Origin: Vermamoeba vermiformis
Taxonomy: Eukaryota > Tubulinea > Echinamoebida
Length of the DNA: 64,000 bases
Direction of reading: 5' to 3'
Assembly: GCA_045837725.1 (NCBI GenBank)
Contig: JBEWZL010000087.1
Location: 62,001 to 126,000 of the forward strand
The stretch's first letter is position 1. The number at the start of each line of letters is the position of its first letter. The notes under the pieces were generated by a model. The model was given only the letters and a program-made list of their open reading frames with translations, ran no database searches and was not told the origin of the DNA. Shown piece by piece: positions 1 through 12,247 of this stretch. Made by a program: the position numbers and the translations under genes.

Positions 1-59
1 TGTAATAAAACATATGTGGTATTTATTTTCGATTTTAAAAAGCTAATCTTTATTTGTAG

Positions 60-2141
60 GCAAAGAAAAGGATAAAGATAAGAAGTTGAACAAATCCAAA
101 CCTCCAATGGTCATTACCGGCCCTACTGGTGTAGTACATCAAGGACATGTCGGATTTAATACTGATCAAGGTCGTTTTGAGGTAATTAACGTCATTTCAT
201 CTCAGATCGCGCTTGGAAATTTCGTTTCGTTAATGTTTTACTCTCCAGTGGCACGGTCTTCCGGAGTCGTACCAACGATTGTTTACTAATTTGGATAAAA
301 CCCTGCAAGCTATGGGCGTGAACGGTCTATCTCAAGCAGAAGCCAAATTGCTGCTCAAAGCCCTTCCTACTCTCGGTCCAAATCCTGCTACTGACATGCC
401 ACTCAAATCTCCATCTAGTTTGAGTGCAGTAAGTATCGCAGTAATATATTAGGTTATATATTAGTACCTTTCAGCTGAAACAGGAATCGGATCTCGCAGA
501 AGTTTTCTTGTTCTAACGATTACTTAATTAGGATAAGTTGACGAAAGCGAATAGCAGCAAAGATATCAATATTTCATCGCCAACAGCCGCAGCGAAAGTT
601 TCCAAAGTCAATCAAGGCGTATTGAATCCGCATGTAGAAGGTGCGTTTTTCAATTACATTATTATTTTATAATGAATACTAAATATATTATTGTGTAGCG
701 CTAAAAGAGATCGTTGGTCAACAAAAGAAGACTCTTGAAGAGCTCAGTCGATTTAAAAATGATTTAGTTGAAGAAAATAACGAACTTCAAAAGAAAATTG
801 AAGAATTAAAATCGAAACAAGAGTCAGTATCGAAGTTAAAAGAGAGATTGAAGGCGCTTGAAAAATCAGAAAGCGTTAATTCGAAACTTGGCGAGCAAGA
901 GCGTACTGAAATCGCTAAAATGAAGAAAAAAGTTGAAAAATACAAGAAGGCTCGTACGATGGTCAAAGACGAGAATGAAATGCTTAAACTACAATTAGGC
1001 GCATTTAGTCATATTCAACAATCTCTGGACGCTAAGCAGTCCCGTGCCACCATTCAAGTAAGAGTATTTTTTTTGAAAAGAAAAGATGAAACTGAACTAA
1101 TTGTATTAATACTTCGTTAGGTCGATGAAGTGTACATTAAATTAAAGAGCGAGATTGAAGTCCTTCAAATGAAGTATGAGAAAGAAATCGAGAAGCGACG
1201 TGTCATCGAGAAACAGAAGAAAGAGGCTGATGTCAAGATCGTCGAACTGAAGACAATGCAAGAACAGTCCAGTACGTATTACTGTGTTTTATAGTCAGTT
1301 TAAGTGCTTATCGAACTCGATTTTAGCTCAAGAAATCGCGGATCTGAAATCGAAGCACGAGAAATCTCGCAGTGAGGTAAAGAAACTCAAGTCGAGATTA
1401 AAAGCCCTTCAAAAAGAATTAGAAGAAGCTACTGCCAACACTGAGAACTCGTCAGATATGTATGCTTTCCGTTCCAATACTCATTTGAGTGAATTACTAA
1501 TCGTTCTCCATAGCGATGTTTCGACCCCTCGTCAAACTTCTAGCACTGACTTGACGAGCAGCACTTCAACGGAGTCTATCGAAGCTGATAAGGCCGTTAT
1601 AGCGCCACGAGCTCCTTCGATGGGAGTAGTTACACAACAACAACAACAACGTGCTTCTACCATGGTACTCGCACCTGCTCCGCCACCACCACCTCCCGGT
1701 CAACCGGACTCGCCAGGTAATAAGCCACGATGCGTCTAATCACACAAATATGCTAATAAGCGATATGTAGGTATCAAAAAGGTCGCTCCAAAAGCAGGAC
1801 TAAAGAAAGGACCAATGCCAGGTGGACCCAAAAAGTCACCTGTCACCCCGTTACCTTTGAACGGTGGCGCTGCAGATCCTCGTGGAGGCATTCTTGATGC
1901 TATTAAAAATCAAGAAGTCAGTCTCAAGCCTGTCGTAAGTAACGTATATCAATGTAATAATATGACTAACTGGTCGTAGGAGGACAAGCTGAAAGAGATA
2001 GGAAACAACGGTCCAGTCGATGTTGACGATCAAAATGTGTTGAACTTGATTGCTAAAGCACTTATTTCCAGACGTAAAGCCTTTGAAGACGATTCTTATA
2101 ATCCTGCTAATGCTGACGGAAACGATGCAGACTGGGATTAA
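60..2141 (+). CDS. CRIB / coiled-coil / polyproline / WH2-CA actin nucleation promoter (5' truncated by window)
   Basis: WASP/WAVE-type activator of the Arp2/3 complex, entered mid-gene: an intron ends at 59 and the upstream exons lie outside the window. Spliced exons read, in order: a CRIB motif (ITGPTGVVHQGHVGFN, then WHGLPESYQRLF across an intron at 182-248), about 170 residues of Lys/Glu-rich coiled coil (about 700-1450), a Gln run and a six-proline run (about 1640-1700), a WH2-like segment (RGGILDAIKNQEVSLKPV) and a connector plus short acidic tail (IAKALISRRKAF ... DADWD) ending at TAA 2139-2141. CRIB motifs bind GTP-loaded Rho/Rac/Cdc42; WH2-CA delivers actin to Arp2/3. The long coiled coil between CRIB and polyproline is unlike classical WASP. 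A 54-nt stretch at about 1459-1512 looks like an intron although it keeps the frame open. Whether a WH1 domain precedes is not visible. Confidence 0.8.
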
Positions 2142-2218
2142 AATTAATAAAATCATAAAATTCGTTCAGATTGTGCGCGTCTAAATCTTTTGTCCCTCTT
2201 TAAACTTAGATACCATAA

Positions 2219-5200
2219 ATGAACGCAAGTTGCTTTGATATACTCTCCAATGAGGAGATATCGAATATAATTGCATATCTGGACGCAGTATCTTTATTTC
2301 ATTTTTGTGGATGCTCGTCAAGACTGTTAGAATTCAATAACATTTCAAATGACCACTGGAGAAAATTATATTCTATACAATGGTTCGTTGAAGAGGAAGA
2401 ATTGCGTTTGTATGAAGACATGTAAGCCAAATCCAAATAATCAAATATTAGAATTAATTTAAAATATTCAATTAAAGGGATTGGAAGGCAGAATTTAAAT
2501 CTAGGTTAACTTTGGAAAATAAAACAAGACAAAACATTCATGGCAATGAATTCGACAGAAATCTGCGCAGTTTATTAAGATCTGTCACTTCGACAGACAC
2601 AGTGGCTGCACTCGATAAAATATTAGAAGAAACAGTAATGAGTAAGCATTTTGGCGTGATCTATTAATAATAGTAAGAGATTACATTTCTAACTTCAACT
2701 CTTCATTTTTAGACACGCCTGCAATCTTTGTGGCCACAGCGATCTTAAGATTAACACGTAGAAACGAACTGTCTTCACATAGGGCATTCGAATATGTAGC
2801 TACATTGTTTACTTTATGTAAGCCTTCAGAAAATCCGGATTCGTTTGAAGAAAACTAATGATTTCCAATTGTAAATTTAGCACTGAACGAGGAAGTCGTA
2901 ATTGGAGTACTTTCAGTAGCCGTAGCGTTATTAGACTTAAAATATAACAATACAACTCTGCTAGAAACTTTGAGGCTGTTGCAAGATTGCGGATCGAAGC
3001 CACGCTATAACCTCGGCGACAGTAATAATACAATTCAAATTAATTCTTTTAATATTAATTATGAATTTAGGCGCGAATGTAAGGTACTTGGCATTAGAAT
3101 ATCGATTATTAGATATCATTGAAAAATCTTCATCGCTCCAGCTGATCGAGAATGCCATGGTTGCGTTTACTTGTACGCACAAATACGTTTAATTATAATA
3201 CAATGAACTAATGCATATTCACTATATTTAGTTTCAGTGAATATTGGCAACAGACCAGCACTGTGTCAAAAAATATGTCAAGCGATAGATCAATGTTCAA
3301 ATCCGGATTCGAACCTAGAGATGGAAAAAGCGGGGACTCTGGCAATTATTAAAGATTTTCTCGGTAGACTGGTAGATAAGAGTACGTATTAGCGACGTAT
3401 TAAGCAGAATACTGACACTAACTAATTTTCTTCGAAATTCAGACAGCGAATTTTTGGTCGCGCAGGGAGTCCTTCAAAAACTGTTCGATTCAATTCCAAA
3501 ACTCAGCGTAGTTCCATTTTATTATGTGATGACCACTATTGAAACATTCACTTATGAAAGTATGTCAAAGGAAATTTTTGATGAGCCAGCCTATAATAAC
3601 CGTTCTAACACCAACTTTTTAAAATCCAATATTACTATATTTGGAAATTAAGCAGTACCAATGATATATCGCCATCATACGCGATCTTAGCTTTGCAAAA
3701 GTTCTTTTCACTGAATTTTCTTTCGAACAGAGGCGATCGCAAACAAAGTAGCCAAAGACGAAGTGTTGATGAACTTCATTCTTGATCACGCGAAAAAACT
3801 TCGCAGTAACACTACTCTACCCACTGAAGAATTCACCATATTCGACGGAGTTTTTGGATTTTTTTACTCGCTCATGTATTGTCGTAAGTACAAATATTAA
3901 CAAGCTTAAAAATATCGCAAACTAAAAAATATCGCAAACTAAAGCTATATTAACGCTTCCATTACGCTATGAAAGTAGATTGACAAATGAAATTAAAATT
4001 GCATATTAAATTTCGCAGTTTTTGACTTGTAACATAGTTAATATTATTCACGAACAGGAAACGTCGAACATCTTTTCAACAGTCCGTACTTGGACTACGT
4101 ACTTCCTTATTTGGAAAAAGAAGAAATTGGAGACACTGTATTTTCCCACCTTTGCAGTGTTTTATCACAGTACATTCGTTACGGCATAGAAACACGTACG
4201 TAAAACATTTCCATATTTGGTAAACTGTCTCGGGAACTAACGAACCTCTCATTATTAGTGCGATTGAATTCCATTCATAGGCGATTAGAGCCATATCTTC
4301 AAACAGTCATCAATAGTCCATTCTTCAAGCACTCAATCACGCTATGGCAAACATTGTATTGCGGTAATATATAATATTATCGATTAGTTTCGTTAAACAC
4401 AATCGTAACTAACATTACCTTATTAGGCATGAAACTTCCACTCGACCTCGCAAAAAGTCTTATTGAACGAATCATTCCTGAATTGCCATTCGAAACTGAC
4501 AAGCGAATTAATCGTTCTTACGCGGAGTTATTAGCAAATATGGTACAAGTTGACCGTAAGTTTAATTTCGGGTAAAATTTTCTGACTTAATAATTAATTT
4601 TTTTATGTTTCGTATTAGGCGCGCCATTTTTTGATATTGATATGAAGATATTATACGACTATTATTCGAGACAACTTATTATCGATGATCGTACCAACGA
4701 CCCTGGTACTAGAGGAAAAGTGCCGTTTGCTTGCAACTTCATTGCTGCTGGCTCTAGTGTTCGTAAGTATAGTATAGTTAATGAAGTTATTAACTTCAAT
4801 TATTCAAATAATATTTCGTTTGTCAGAGCAATTTGCCGAGCTTGCGATTAAGGATCTGGTGTTGCTTGAAAAAATGTACTCGTTGTATGACGAACAGAAA
4901 GAGGTTAATGAAACAATCTACTTGGTCGTTAATTTCTTCAGCTACGTCGTCAAAATTCCAGGTAAATCTTAAGCATCAAGCGAGATCCAAACCAGATCAA
5001 CTGAAATTTTCGATTGCTTCTTTATATTATAGATCAAAGTCGTCATATAGTTAATCTACAAACATTAATTAAGTAAATTTATACTTCTCTAATGATTTAT
5101 GTCTTAGGCTGGGACAATCGCAGAGGTCTCGAACTGCTCGAACGATGGGGTACGACAATGCCGCTCAAAGCACCCATGTACTACATGTTCACTATGATAG

Positions 5201-5498
5201 ACTCATTCATACACCTTTTTGCACGAGACAACCCCGTAGAAATGTTGTTGTTCGGTACCTGGATCATCGCGAGGATGTCCCAACGACGTAAGTTTTAAAT
5301 TCTCAGAATTGTTGAAATTTCGTAAATAACATACGGTTTGTCTCTACTACAGAGGACGGACGTGATGGCTTGAGGCACTTGAGTTCTGATACTTTAGAGT
5401 GGTTACTGAGCCACCCGGATCCACGCATCCGCAAAAACATGAATTACTACCAACAGAACATTTATCGGGCACAAATGGGTTACGTCGATGAATATTAG
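2219..5498 (+). CDS. F-box-like protein with long helical-repeat (ARM/HEAT-like) body
   Basis: About 15 exons splice into a protein of roughly 700 residues. The first exon (ATG 2219) carries an F-box-like segment (ILSNEEISNIIAYLDAVSLF ... W), which in other proteins docks SKP1 in an SCF ubiquitin ligase. The rest is leucine-rich amphipathic helices without a motif I can name, resembling an armadillo/HEAT-like solenoid that could be the substrate-binding part; this is inference. Introns are 45-110 nt with GTAAG/GTACG donors. The last exon ends YVDEY then TAG at 5496-5498, immediately followed by a GT that may start a 3'-UTR intron. No paralogue of the body is seen in this window. The F-box call rests on pattern only and is weaker than for the other F-box genes here. 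Confidence 0.65.
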
Positions 5499-6362
5499 GT
5501 ATTTAAATAACTTATAAATATTTTTAACATTGAACATAATTTTGTAAGTAATCAACCCGATCTTTTTTGTTAGGAATTGTAGCACTATTTGTACGACGAA
5601 TTAAAATACAAATACAAATTAGAAGAGGGTATAAAGAGCTGGATATTCCACGTTGCTACAACATGAGATCCGCTGAATTTTCGGGAATATCGCCTTACAC
5701 TGCACAAGTTGCTGAATAAGACATTGGCGTTAGATAGATTCGACATTGAACAACCAAGAAAGAAGAGGTTGTCGAAGAGCATTAGTGGACGCAATTCAAA
5801 AACTCCGAATATGGATTTAACCTAAAAAGGAGCGAACACGTGGAACAGAACTTTGTCGGATGCACCCGAATGCAGCCGGACCGAGATTAATGAATCAGCC
5901 AGTAGGGGAACTTAAAGACTAATATCGACGTCTTCATTGATGGTAGCATTGCACGGACATCTAACCAGCGGCAAAAACCGTTCACTGGAGCGAATCCAGA
6001 AATGGTGCGTAAGTTTAAATCTATATTTCGAACGCCAAACAAATACAATGGCAATACTAATAGAGGTCTATGTGCTAAAAGCACCGGAAGGAATGTCAAC
6101 TGACGAAGTAGTCACAACAAGCACATGTGTTGTTCATTCTATTAAAGTGAGGCAAAGAGATCACGGAACAATCCTCGAGACGAGATTATTTATAATAACT
6201 CCGAGATTATTTATAATAACGACTCCGCGCAAAGTCTTGACCGGGTAATTTCGTAAGTTACACAACATATAATGGTATGCCAAGACTAACAACTTTTTGA
6301 AAAGTTGGTACGGTACAATTTTGTACGCATGCCGATAATACATGCCGAAGATAGATTCTGTG
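5499..6362. other. Spacer with a possible decayed exon and a short tandem repeat
   Basis: An intron-like stretch (GT at about 5499, TTTTTTGTTAG before about 5575) leads into plus-strand sequence that reads as a Lys/Leu-rich peptide in one frame from about 5581 to 5823, interrupted once by TGA near 5667. This may be a lost 3' part of the preceding gene, a 3'-UTR exon, or chance. At 6181-6220 a 20-21 bp unit (CGAGATTATTTATAATAAC) occurs twice in tandem. Nothing else is recognised. Confidence 0.4.
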
Positions 6363-6363
6363 C

Positions 6364-6430
6364 ATCTCCAGACGAGATTTGTTGGCACGTGCGTATCTCC
6401 AGACGAGATTCAAGTTTCGGCATAAATAGC
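6364..6430 (+). promoter_or_regulatory. Candidate promoter: two 16-bp direct repeats, central CACGTG, TATA-like box
   Basis: ATCTCCAGACGAGATT occurs at 6364-6379 and again at 6395-6410, exactly 31 bp apart (about three helical turns). The palindrome GCACGTGC lies between them (about 6385-6392). A TATA-like CATAAATAG follows at about 6421-6429, some 60 bp before the ATG at 6489 of the secreted-protein gene. The ten-base core AGACGAGATT is also present at 6178-6187. The layout suggests a strongly regulated promoter; the role is inferred from position and symmetry only. Confidence 0.4.
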
Positions 6431-6488
6431 CAACCTCGGTGGGCGGTTATTTTTTTATCTTTATCTCAAGCGACAACAACACATCACG

Positions 6489-8037
6489 ATGCTATTTAAG
6501 GCATTAATCCTCGCTTGCATTCTAGCATTGGCCACGTGCCAATCTGTCTCTAGTTGCGACAGCACTTCATTCTACTTCTATAATGGATACGGCATAAGTG
6601 AGGGCTTCGCTGAGCAGTATTGGGACTGGCAAGGCTATGACTTTAGCGACGGCACTAGCGACACCTTTGACGACTACTTCTACTTGGATTTGATTATCGA
6701 CAACGCCATCTACTCTAGTGACAACTTTTACAACTCTCCCGTGGATTACTACTGCGACGTTGGCACTACTGATTTTAACTCAACTTCATATGCCAGCTAT
6801 ACCTACAATATCACCGACACAATCCAGCTCGTACGCGAGTTTTACGCTCCTCGTTCAAGTAAGCAAAACCTATTAATATTAGTCTTAAGCGTATTCCCTA
6901 TTCAATTGAATTAACACAAATACGTCTTCGCCAACATAACCTAACTGGTTAACGGAAAAATTATCCATTTTATCTTTTTATGGAGTTTTTTAATTTTAAC
7001 CGGTAATAACTTGCCTAAATTCAGCCGTGTGGCTTCGTGTCTTCGATACAGTGCATAACTTCGGAACTTCGGCGGTTAATATCTCAATGAGATACTACGG
7101 AGAATACGGATCCGATAGTGACACTACGTTTGCTGTTGTGAACGATTATTACTGGGTCAGGTAAGAATTCCCATTACTGTTGATTCATGTCATATTAATA
7201 TTAACCGAATTCATTGTTAGCTCTGACGGTGATAACGGCAATAGTGATCCTCCATTCACAGTGAACGCTGCTGGCTCTGGCGCTCAAATCATTCCGACTA
7301 AAACGTCAGGCTTTAATGAAGGAAATGACGTGACTTCCTTCACTTATAACTCCATCTCTATTCCTGCTGGTGAGTCCAGAGCCATCATGATTGTTTTGGG
7401 TCAACACGGAAACCTCAGTAACGCTCTCGACGGTGCTAGTCAGATTAACTTATTACCGGAATATATCTACACTAACCTCTCTAAGTTGGCAAACGTCGTT
7501 AACTGGAACTTTTGCGGTGCCACAATTGAAGCTGTGGATCCGAAGACTACTTACTGCTCCACACCTATTTCCATCACCTTCACTGTTTCCGAAGACATCC
7601 CAGTCTCATTCAATAGCAACCCCGTCACGGTGTCCAACAAGCAGTTCACCGTTAACGTTGTGAATGGCAACAACCAGATCTCGTATCAGCGTCAAGTCGG
7701 AGATTGTCCCGCTCGTACCGCTAGCTTTGACTTCAAATTGCCTCCCGCCAACTTTTCTGTATCTGTTGACAACAGCGGAACCTTCCCTAAGGTCAACGCG
7801 ACTGGTGGTTATGGTACTTACGACTACACCTGGAAGTTCAGTTCTGGTGGCGATTTGACCACCGCATTCGGTGGTAAAGCTACTGTAACTGTTACTGATA
7901 TGGAAGGATGCGCTGCTTCAGCTCAGATTGACGTGCCTAAGCTGCCCAGCATTCCTAGTACTCCTGCCAAAGTTTCAAGCGCTTCTCAAATCATCGCTTC
8001 ATTCGTTGGCTTGATCGCTTTGGCGATTGCATTGTAA
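6489..8037 (+). CDS. Secreted, probably GPI-anchored cell-surface protein with a PKD/SprB-like repeat
   Basis: Three exons, starting at ATG 6489. Exon 1 begins with a clear signal peptide (MLFKALILACILALATCQS) followed by a Tyr/Asp-rich region; exon 2 starts near 7025 after an intron at about 6861-7024; exon 3 starts near 7221 and runs to TAA 8035-8037. The body is Ser/Thr/Asn/Gly-rich and beta-like, with paired cysteines. Near the C-terminus a module of the form GGYGTYDYTWKF ... VTVTDMEGC resembles SprB/PKD-type surface repeats. The protein ends in a Ser/Thr/Pro linker and a short hydrophobic tail (IIASFVGLIALAIAL) with no cytosolic residues after it, the usual GPI-signal layout. Function unknown; adhesion or cell coat is a guess. 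Codons in exon 3 are more C/G-ending than in neighbouring genes, suggesting high expression. Confidence 0.7.
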
Positions 8038-8232
8038 TCAATTTCTTAGTTTGTAGTTTCAGTAAAGTTTGTTCTACGAAATAATTTGAACTTTGAGTAC
8101 GCCTTGAGCTCTTCACTTGGCTTATAGCACTTTCTCTGCCTGGTTAACGCGTTCAACTTTACCAGTAATTGGAGCAGATCTACGTTTTGTTTTCGAAACA
8201 AACGAGCAAGTTTTTTAGTTCCAAATTGAACA

Positions 8233-8376
8233 ATGCACCGCAAGTCCTCTTACGCTCAACGAAGAGGCTATTTGTTTTATACGGCATCGCTTTTGGTGCT
8301 TGTAACGCTTGGGGTCGCGGATGAAGACAATTTTGTGCAGACTGTACCGGCAAGTTACTATATTAATTTCAAGTAA
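8233..8376 (+). CDS. Possible first exon of a secreted protein (signal-peptide ORF)
   Basis: ATG 8233 opens a 47-codon frame with a basic N-terminus and a hydrophobic stretch (LFYTASLLVLVTLGVADED) typical of a signal peptide. It runs into a GTAAGA donor-like site at 8373 and TAA at 8374-8376. I could not find a following exon that joins in frame. This may be exon 1 of an unresolved gene or a decayed fragment. Confidence 0.25.
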   Translation: MHRKSSYAQRRGYLFYTASLLVLVTLGVADEDNFVQTVPASYYINFK

Positions 8377-9386
8377 GATAACGGAGGGTAGAGTTGATCC
8401 TCATCCGGCACCGGACTTTTAAAAACATTGCAGTAGTTTGTCGGCGACAATTGTAAAGATTAAAAATGCGAGATATTGTCAAGATATCTAGTCCGTACCT
8501 AAATTAGGCATAACGTCCTTAAACTTACTTACTATCTACCGAACACCATTTACGTTACTTACGTTGTCTAACAGGTAAAAAGGATGGTTTCAGCAATTTA
8601 TGCATGATAATTGCATGTTTTTTATTCTAATCAACAAGGTTTAGTGATGGATGGAGGATCTTATAGGTTGCCATGGATAAGAATGGGTCCAGGAAGCACA
8701 TTTCCCGTCACGTCCCTCCAGGGGTTTTTGTGGAACGGTCCGGGCGTATGTACTAAACTCCGAACTTAAGCAAATGACAGTAACCCGAGCAAGTCTTACT
8801 AGTAATAATAACCTGCGACTTCTACAGTACAACCTAACCAAAATTAGAATTCTTCCTAATATGGAAATTTAAATTTAAGTGAACTGATCTTCTTCGATAT
8901 CTCGTTAGTTAGCTCCAATCCACCGTAGAGCTCAGTGGAAAACTGTCCACGAGGTGGGAAGTAACAACATAGGGTCTTGGAAGTAGTTGGGTTGTGGCAG
9001 CGTTGGGTTGAAGAACTCATCTTGAGTAGGCTTAGGTTGTTCAAAGCGTATATTATTACTGGAACGACGTGAGATGTACTAGGACAGACTAAGTACGGCG
9101 ATTACTCTTCGCTCCTCGAAATGAACGTACATTCGGTCAGAGTTTGTAACCCTACAGTGTTAATCGAAACACAAAAAAAGATCCTTCTGCAAGGGTTGTT
9201 AAATTTAAAACTAAAAATATAGCGAGTTAATTAATTTAAATTTAGACGCTTGTCTCAAACATATGAATTTGATCAACTTACTTTTTCCAGCGTGAAATCC
9301 ACTGAACCTTATGACGTGACAATTTAACTCGTTTTTTCTTACAAGACAACATAAGAGCATATTACTCGTGTATTTCTAAAGCAGAA
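8377..9386. other. Long spacer, possible gene remnants
   Basis: About 1 kb without a convincing gene. A short plus-strand frame at about 8647-8766 (starting MDGGSYRLPW) has protein-like composition and sits after an acceptor-like GTTTAG, but it does not join in frame to the ORF at 8233. The stretch 8640-9060 is more GC-rich than ordinary spacers here, consistent with decayed coding sequence. The last 200 bp is the presumed promoter of the ERO1 gene. Confidence 0.3.
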
Positions 9387-12072
9387 ATGCATTGGCGACG
9401 AGTATTGTTGCCTATCACGCTTGTATTGGTGACCGTGATCTGCTTTGTTAAATGTTCGAATGTCGATCAGACGTCTTCATCCAAGCTCTATGATTTTGTA
9501 AATGAATATTGTACTTGTCAAGTAAGATATTATTATTTAACATCAAATTAATAACGTAAAGCTTCACGGAATAATTTAAACGAAATGTAAATAATTCAGA
9601 AAATTATAGGTGGCTTTATATCGCCAAATTTCGGCCTAAATATGGCTTAATATATTCAATTCTATCAATCAAAAATAATTCTTGATTATCCGAAAATGTT
9701 TAGCAGTGACTCATCCGTCCACTTGAATTCTACACGTCACCAACTTCTACTTTTCCAACTTATATCCGAAAATTTACATAATATTAATACTATTTATATT
9801 ATAGGAAGCCTTAACAGGCCAATTAGGCGACTGTTGTTGCGACATTGATACCGTTACTAAAGTTAACAAAGATCTCTATCCCTTAGTCAAGCAATTAGTC
9901 TCCAACTCATTCTTTAGATATTACAAGGTATATTAAGCCTCTTACATATTTTGTATTGCGATAATATTAATTTTGTTTCGTCACCGGATGTGATCCAAGT
10001 GCTTACGTGGCGAAACAATTGTTAATTTATTATCTAATAGCTTTTTTTCCAAAAAATCGATCATTTATATTAATTTTATTACTATATTTAGTTAAATCTT
10101 CATCGTGGCTGTCGATTTTTCCCTGACGATGGTCAATGTTTCCTGCGCGATTGCGCTGTTGATGAATGTCCACCTGTAAGTACTATAATATAAAAATACT
10201 ATATGAAATTAATATATAATATAATAGTAATATACTTTGCCTATAGGAAGAAGTTCAAGCGTGTTTCGAAGAGTCAGACAATGAACTCGGCAAACTCAAC
10301 AGAGACGATGTCAAAGTGAGTTTTAATGAAATATTACTATATTAGGAAATTAATTAATCGGCCATGTTGTAGGTTGATAAATGGATTGAAGAAGAGAATC
10401 CTTGGACGGTGGATCTGGGTGACGACGAAGGTCCGTACAGACTTTATTAAACTAAGTCGTATTCGCAATCACATTTAATATTTATAATTAAATTAATACT
10501 ATATGTTATATATTAATAGTTTTATTACTTTAGGCGATATTTACATTGACCTGTTGAAAAATCCTGAACGATTTACTGGTACGTACAAAATCGAATTATT
10601 TTAAATGGCCTTTCATGAAAGTCATTTCTATATTTGGCAATGCTAATATACATTACTTTAGGCTATGCGGGAGTTCCAGCGACCAGAATTTGGAAGGCAA
10701 TCTACGAAGAAAATTGTTTTGAAGACGGAGACAAATGTATGGAGAAAAGAGTGTTTTTCAGATTAGTATCGGGTCTACACACATCTATCACCGTTCACTT
10801 GGCCTATGACTATTTATTGGATCGTGAGAAAGGTGTTTGGGTAAGGATCTTGGATGTGGATCGAGCGAATCTGGATCAATTCTTTCCCGATATTCTTTTG
10901 ACTTCGCAAACACAAATTATATTTAATTTAACTATATAATTATATAGTTTACTAATAAATCTTCATAGGGACCCAACTTGACTGTGTTCCATGACCGAGT
11001 CGCGAAATTTCCAGATCGGATCAAGAACCTTTACTTCCTTTACGCATTCGTATTGAGAGCAGTATCGAAACTATCTCCTTATTTGGCCGAGTATCCTTAC
11101 AACCTGCGCGATGGTAATGAACAACAAAAACTAAAGGTAAGTCACATCCGCTAACGTTTGGATCCAGATCAGATTCATCGGAAGCGCTCATTCTTCAATT
11201 TCATTCTTTTACTTATAAATAGTGATTATAGTATTAATTTTATATAAAAGGGTTTGATGGATAATCTGCAAAAGATTACGTACTCGTGCCCCGTGACATT
11301 CGATGAATCTCAGATGTTCCAGGTACGTCTCTTATTATTGCAATGACATAATATTGGTACAGATATTAGACCTTGGCACCTATAATACTAATACATATAT
11401 ATGAGTGTTATTAATGATTTTTATTAGGGTAACGAGAACGAGCAGATCGCACTCAAGCAACAGTTCAAACAACATTTCCGCAATATTAGCGCTATTTTAG
11501 ACTGCGTTGCGTGTGAAAAATGTCGTGTGTGGGGAAAATTACAAATTAATGGACTAGGCACGGCATTGAAGGTGTTGTTCGAACTCAACGACAAAGATGC
11601 GGATCAAGAAGGACTTGAAATCACGAAAAATCAACAAAATCCGACTAATAATGTCGCGAAGACGCTTTCATTAAGCAAGAATAATCAATTACAACGAACA
11701 GAAATTATTGCCTTAATTAACTTGATGGATCGACTTAGCGAATCCATTAAATTTACAGAGGTACGGAAATATCATCATTAAGACACTATTGTATTATAAT
11801 AATAATACTGTAGTGTAATTATCGAATGTAGATAGTTGGACTAATTGATATTTCCTTTTTAGGAAATGATGAATATGAACTACGATCACCACACAACGCT
11901 CGAGAAAACAATAGCGAGAGCGACATTATTTCTCAGAAATTTGAAGCAGTCAAACAATCTCGTACGAGGCGTAGTCACTATTATCTTGGCCATGGTCGTA
12001 TTCAAAGTTATCACCAAGTACGTGAGACGAAGTGCCAATACTAAGAATAGCAACAATAGAACTGCTAAATAA
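9387..12072 (+). CDS. ERO1: ERO1 family endoplasmic reticulum thiol oxidase with C-terminal membrane segment
   Basis: Flavoprotein that re-oxidises protein disulfide isomerase in the ER lumen, passing electrons to oxygen. Eleven exons (9387-9521, 9805-9927, 10092-10175, 10247-10315, 10373-10430, 10534-10578, 10662-10840, 10969-11136, 11251-11322, 11428-11760, 11863-12072) splice without frame breaks. Visible features: signal peptide (residues about 1-22), DCCCDIDTV, the shuttle pair in [26 protein letters not shown], the FAD-region block [14 protein letters not shown], and the active-site CVACEKC followed by [14 protein letters not shown]. All match the family in order. A basic-flanked hydrophobic helix near the C-terminus ([14 protein letters not shown]) would make this a tail-embedded enzyme, whereas human ERO1 is a lumenal peripheral protein. 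Convergent with the P450 gene, 175 bp apart. Confidence 0.95.
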
Positions 12073-12247
12073 GTGCAATATTAAGCGAACAATAATGTAT
12101 AGAAAACAACAAACACCGATTTTTAAACCAATTTGCTCGATCTGGATCCGATCCATTCATAGAATGCATTATGATCTTTTTTAATCCTGCATATTTTATT
12201 GAATATATATTGAACGAATCGATTGGCTTTAATTGAAAAGTAGCCGC

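Noticed and set aside
1851-2156. Minus-strand hydrophobic ORF opposite the WH2-CA exons
   Set aside because: Overlaps exons and an intron of a well-supported gene and has no ATG-based start.
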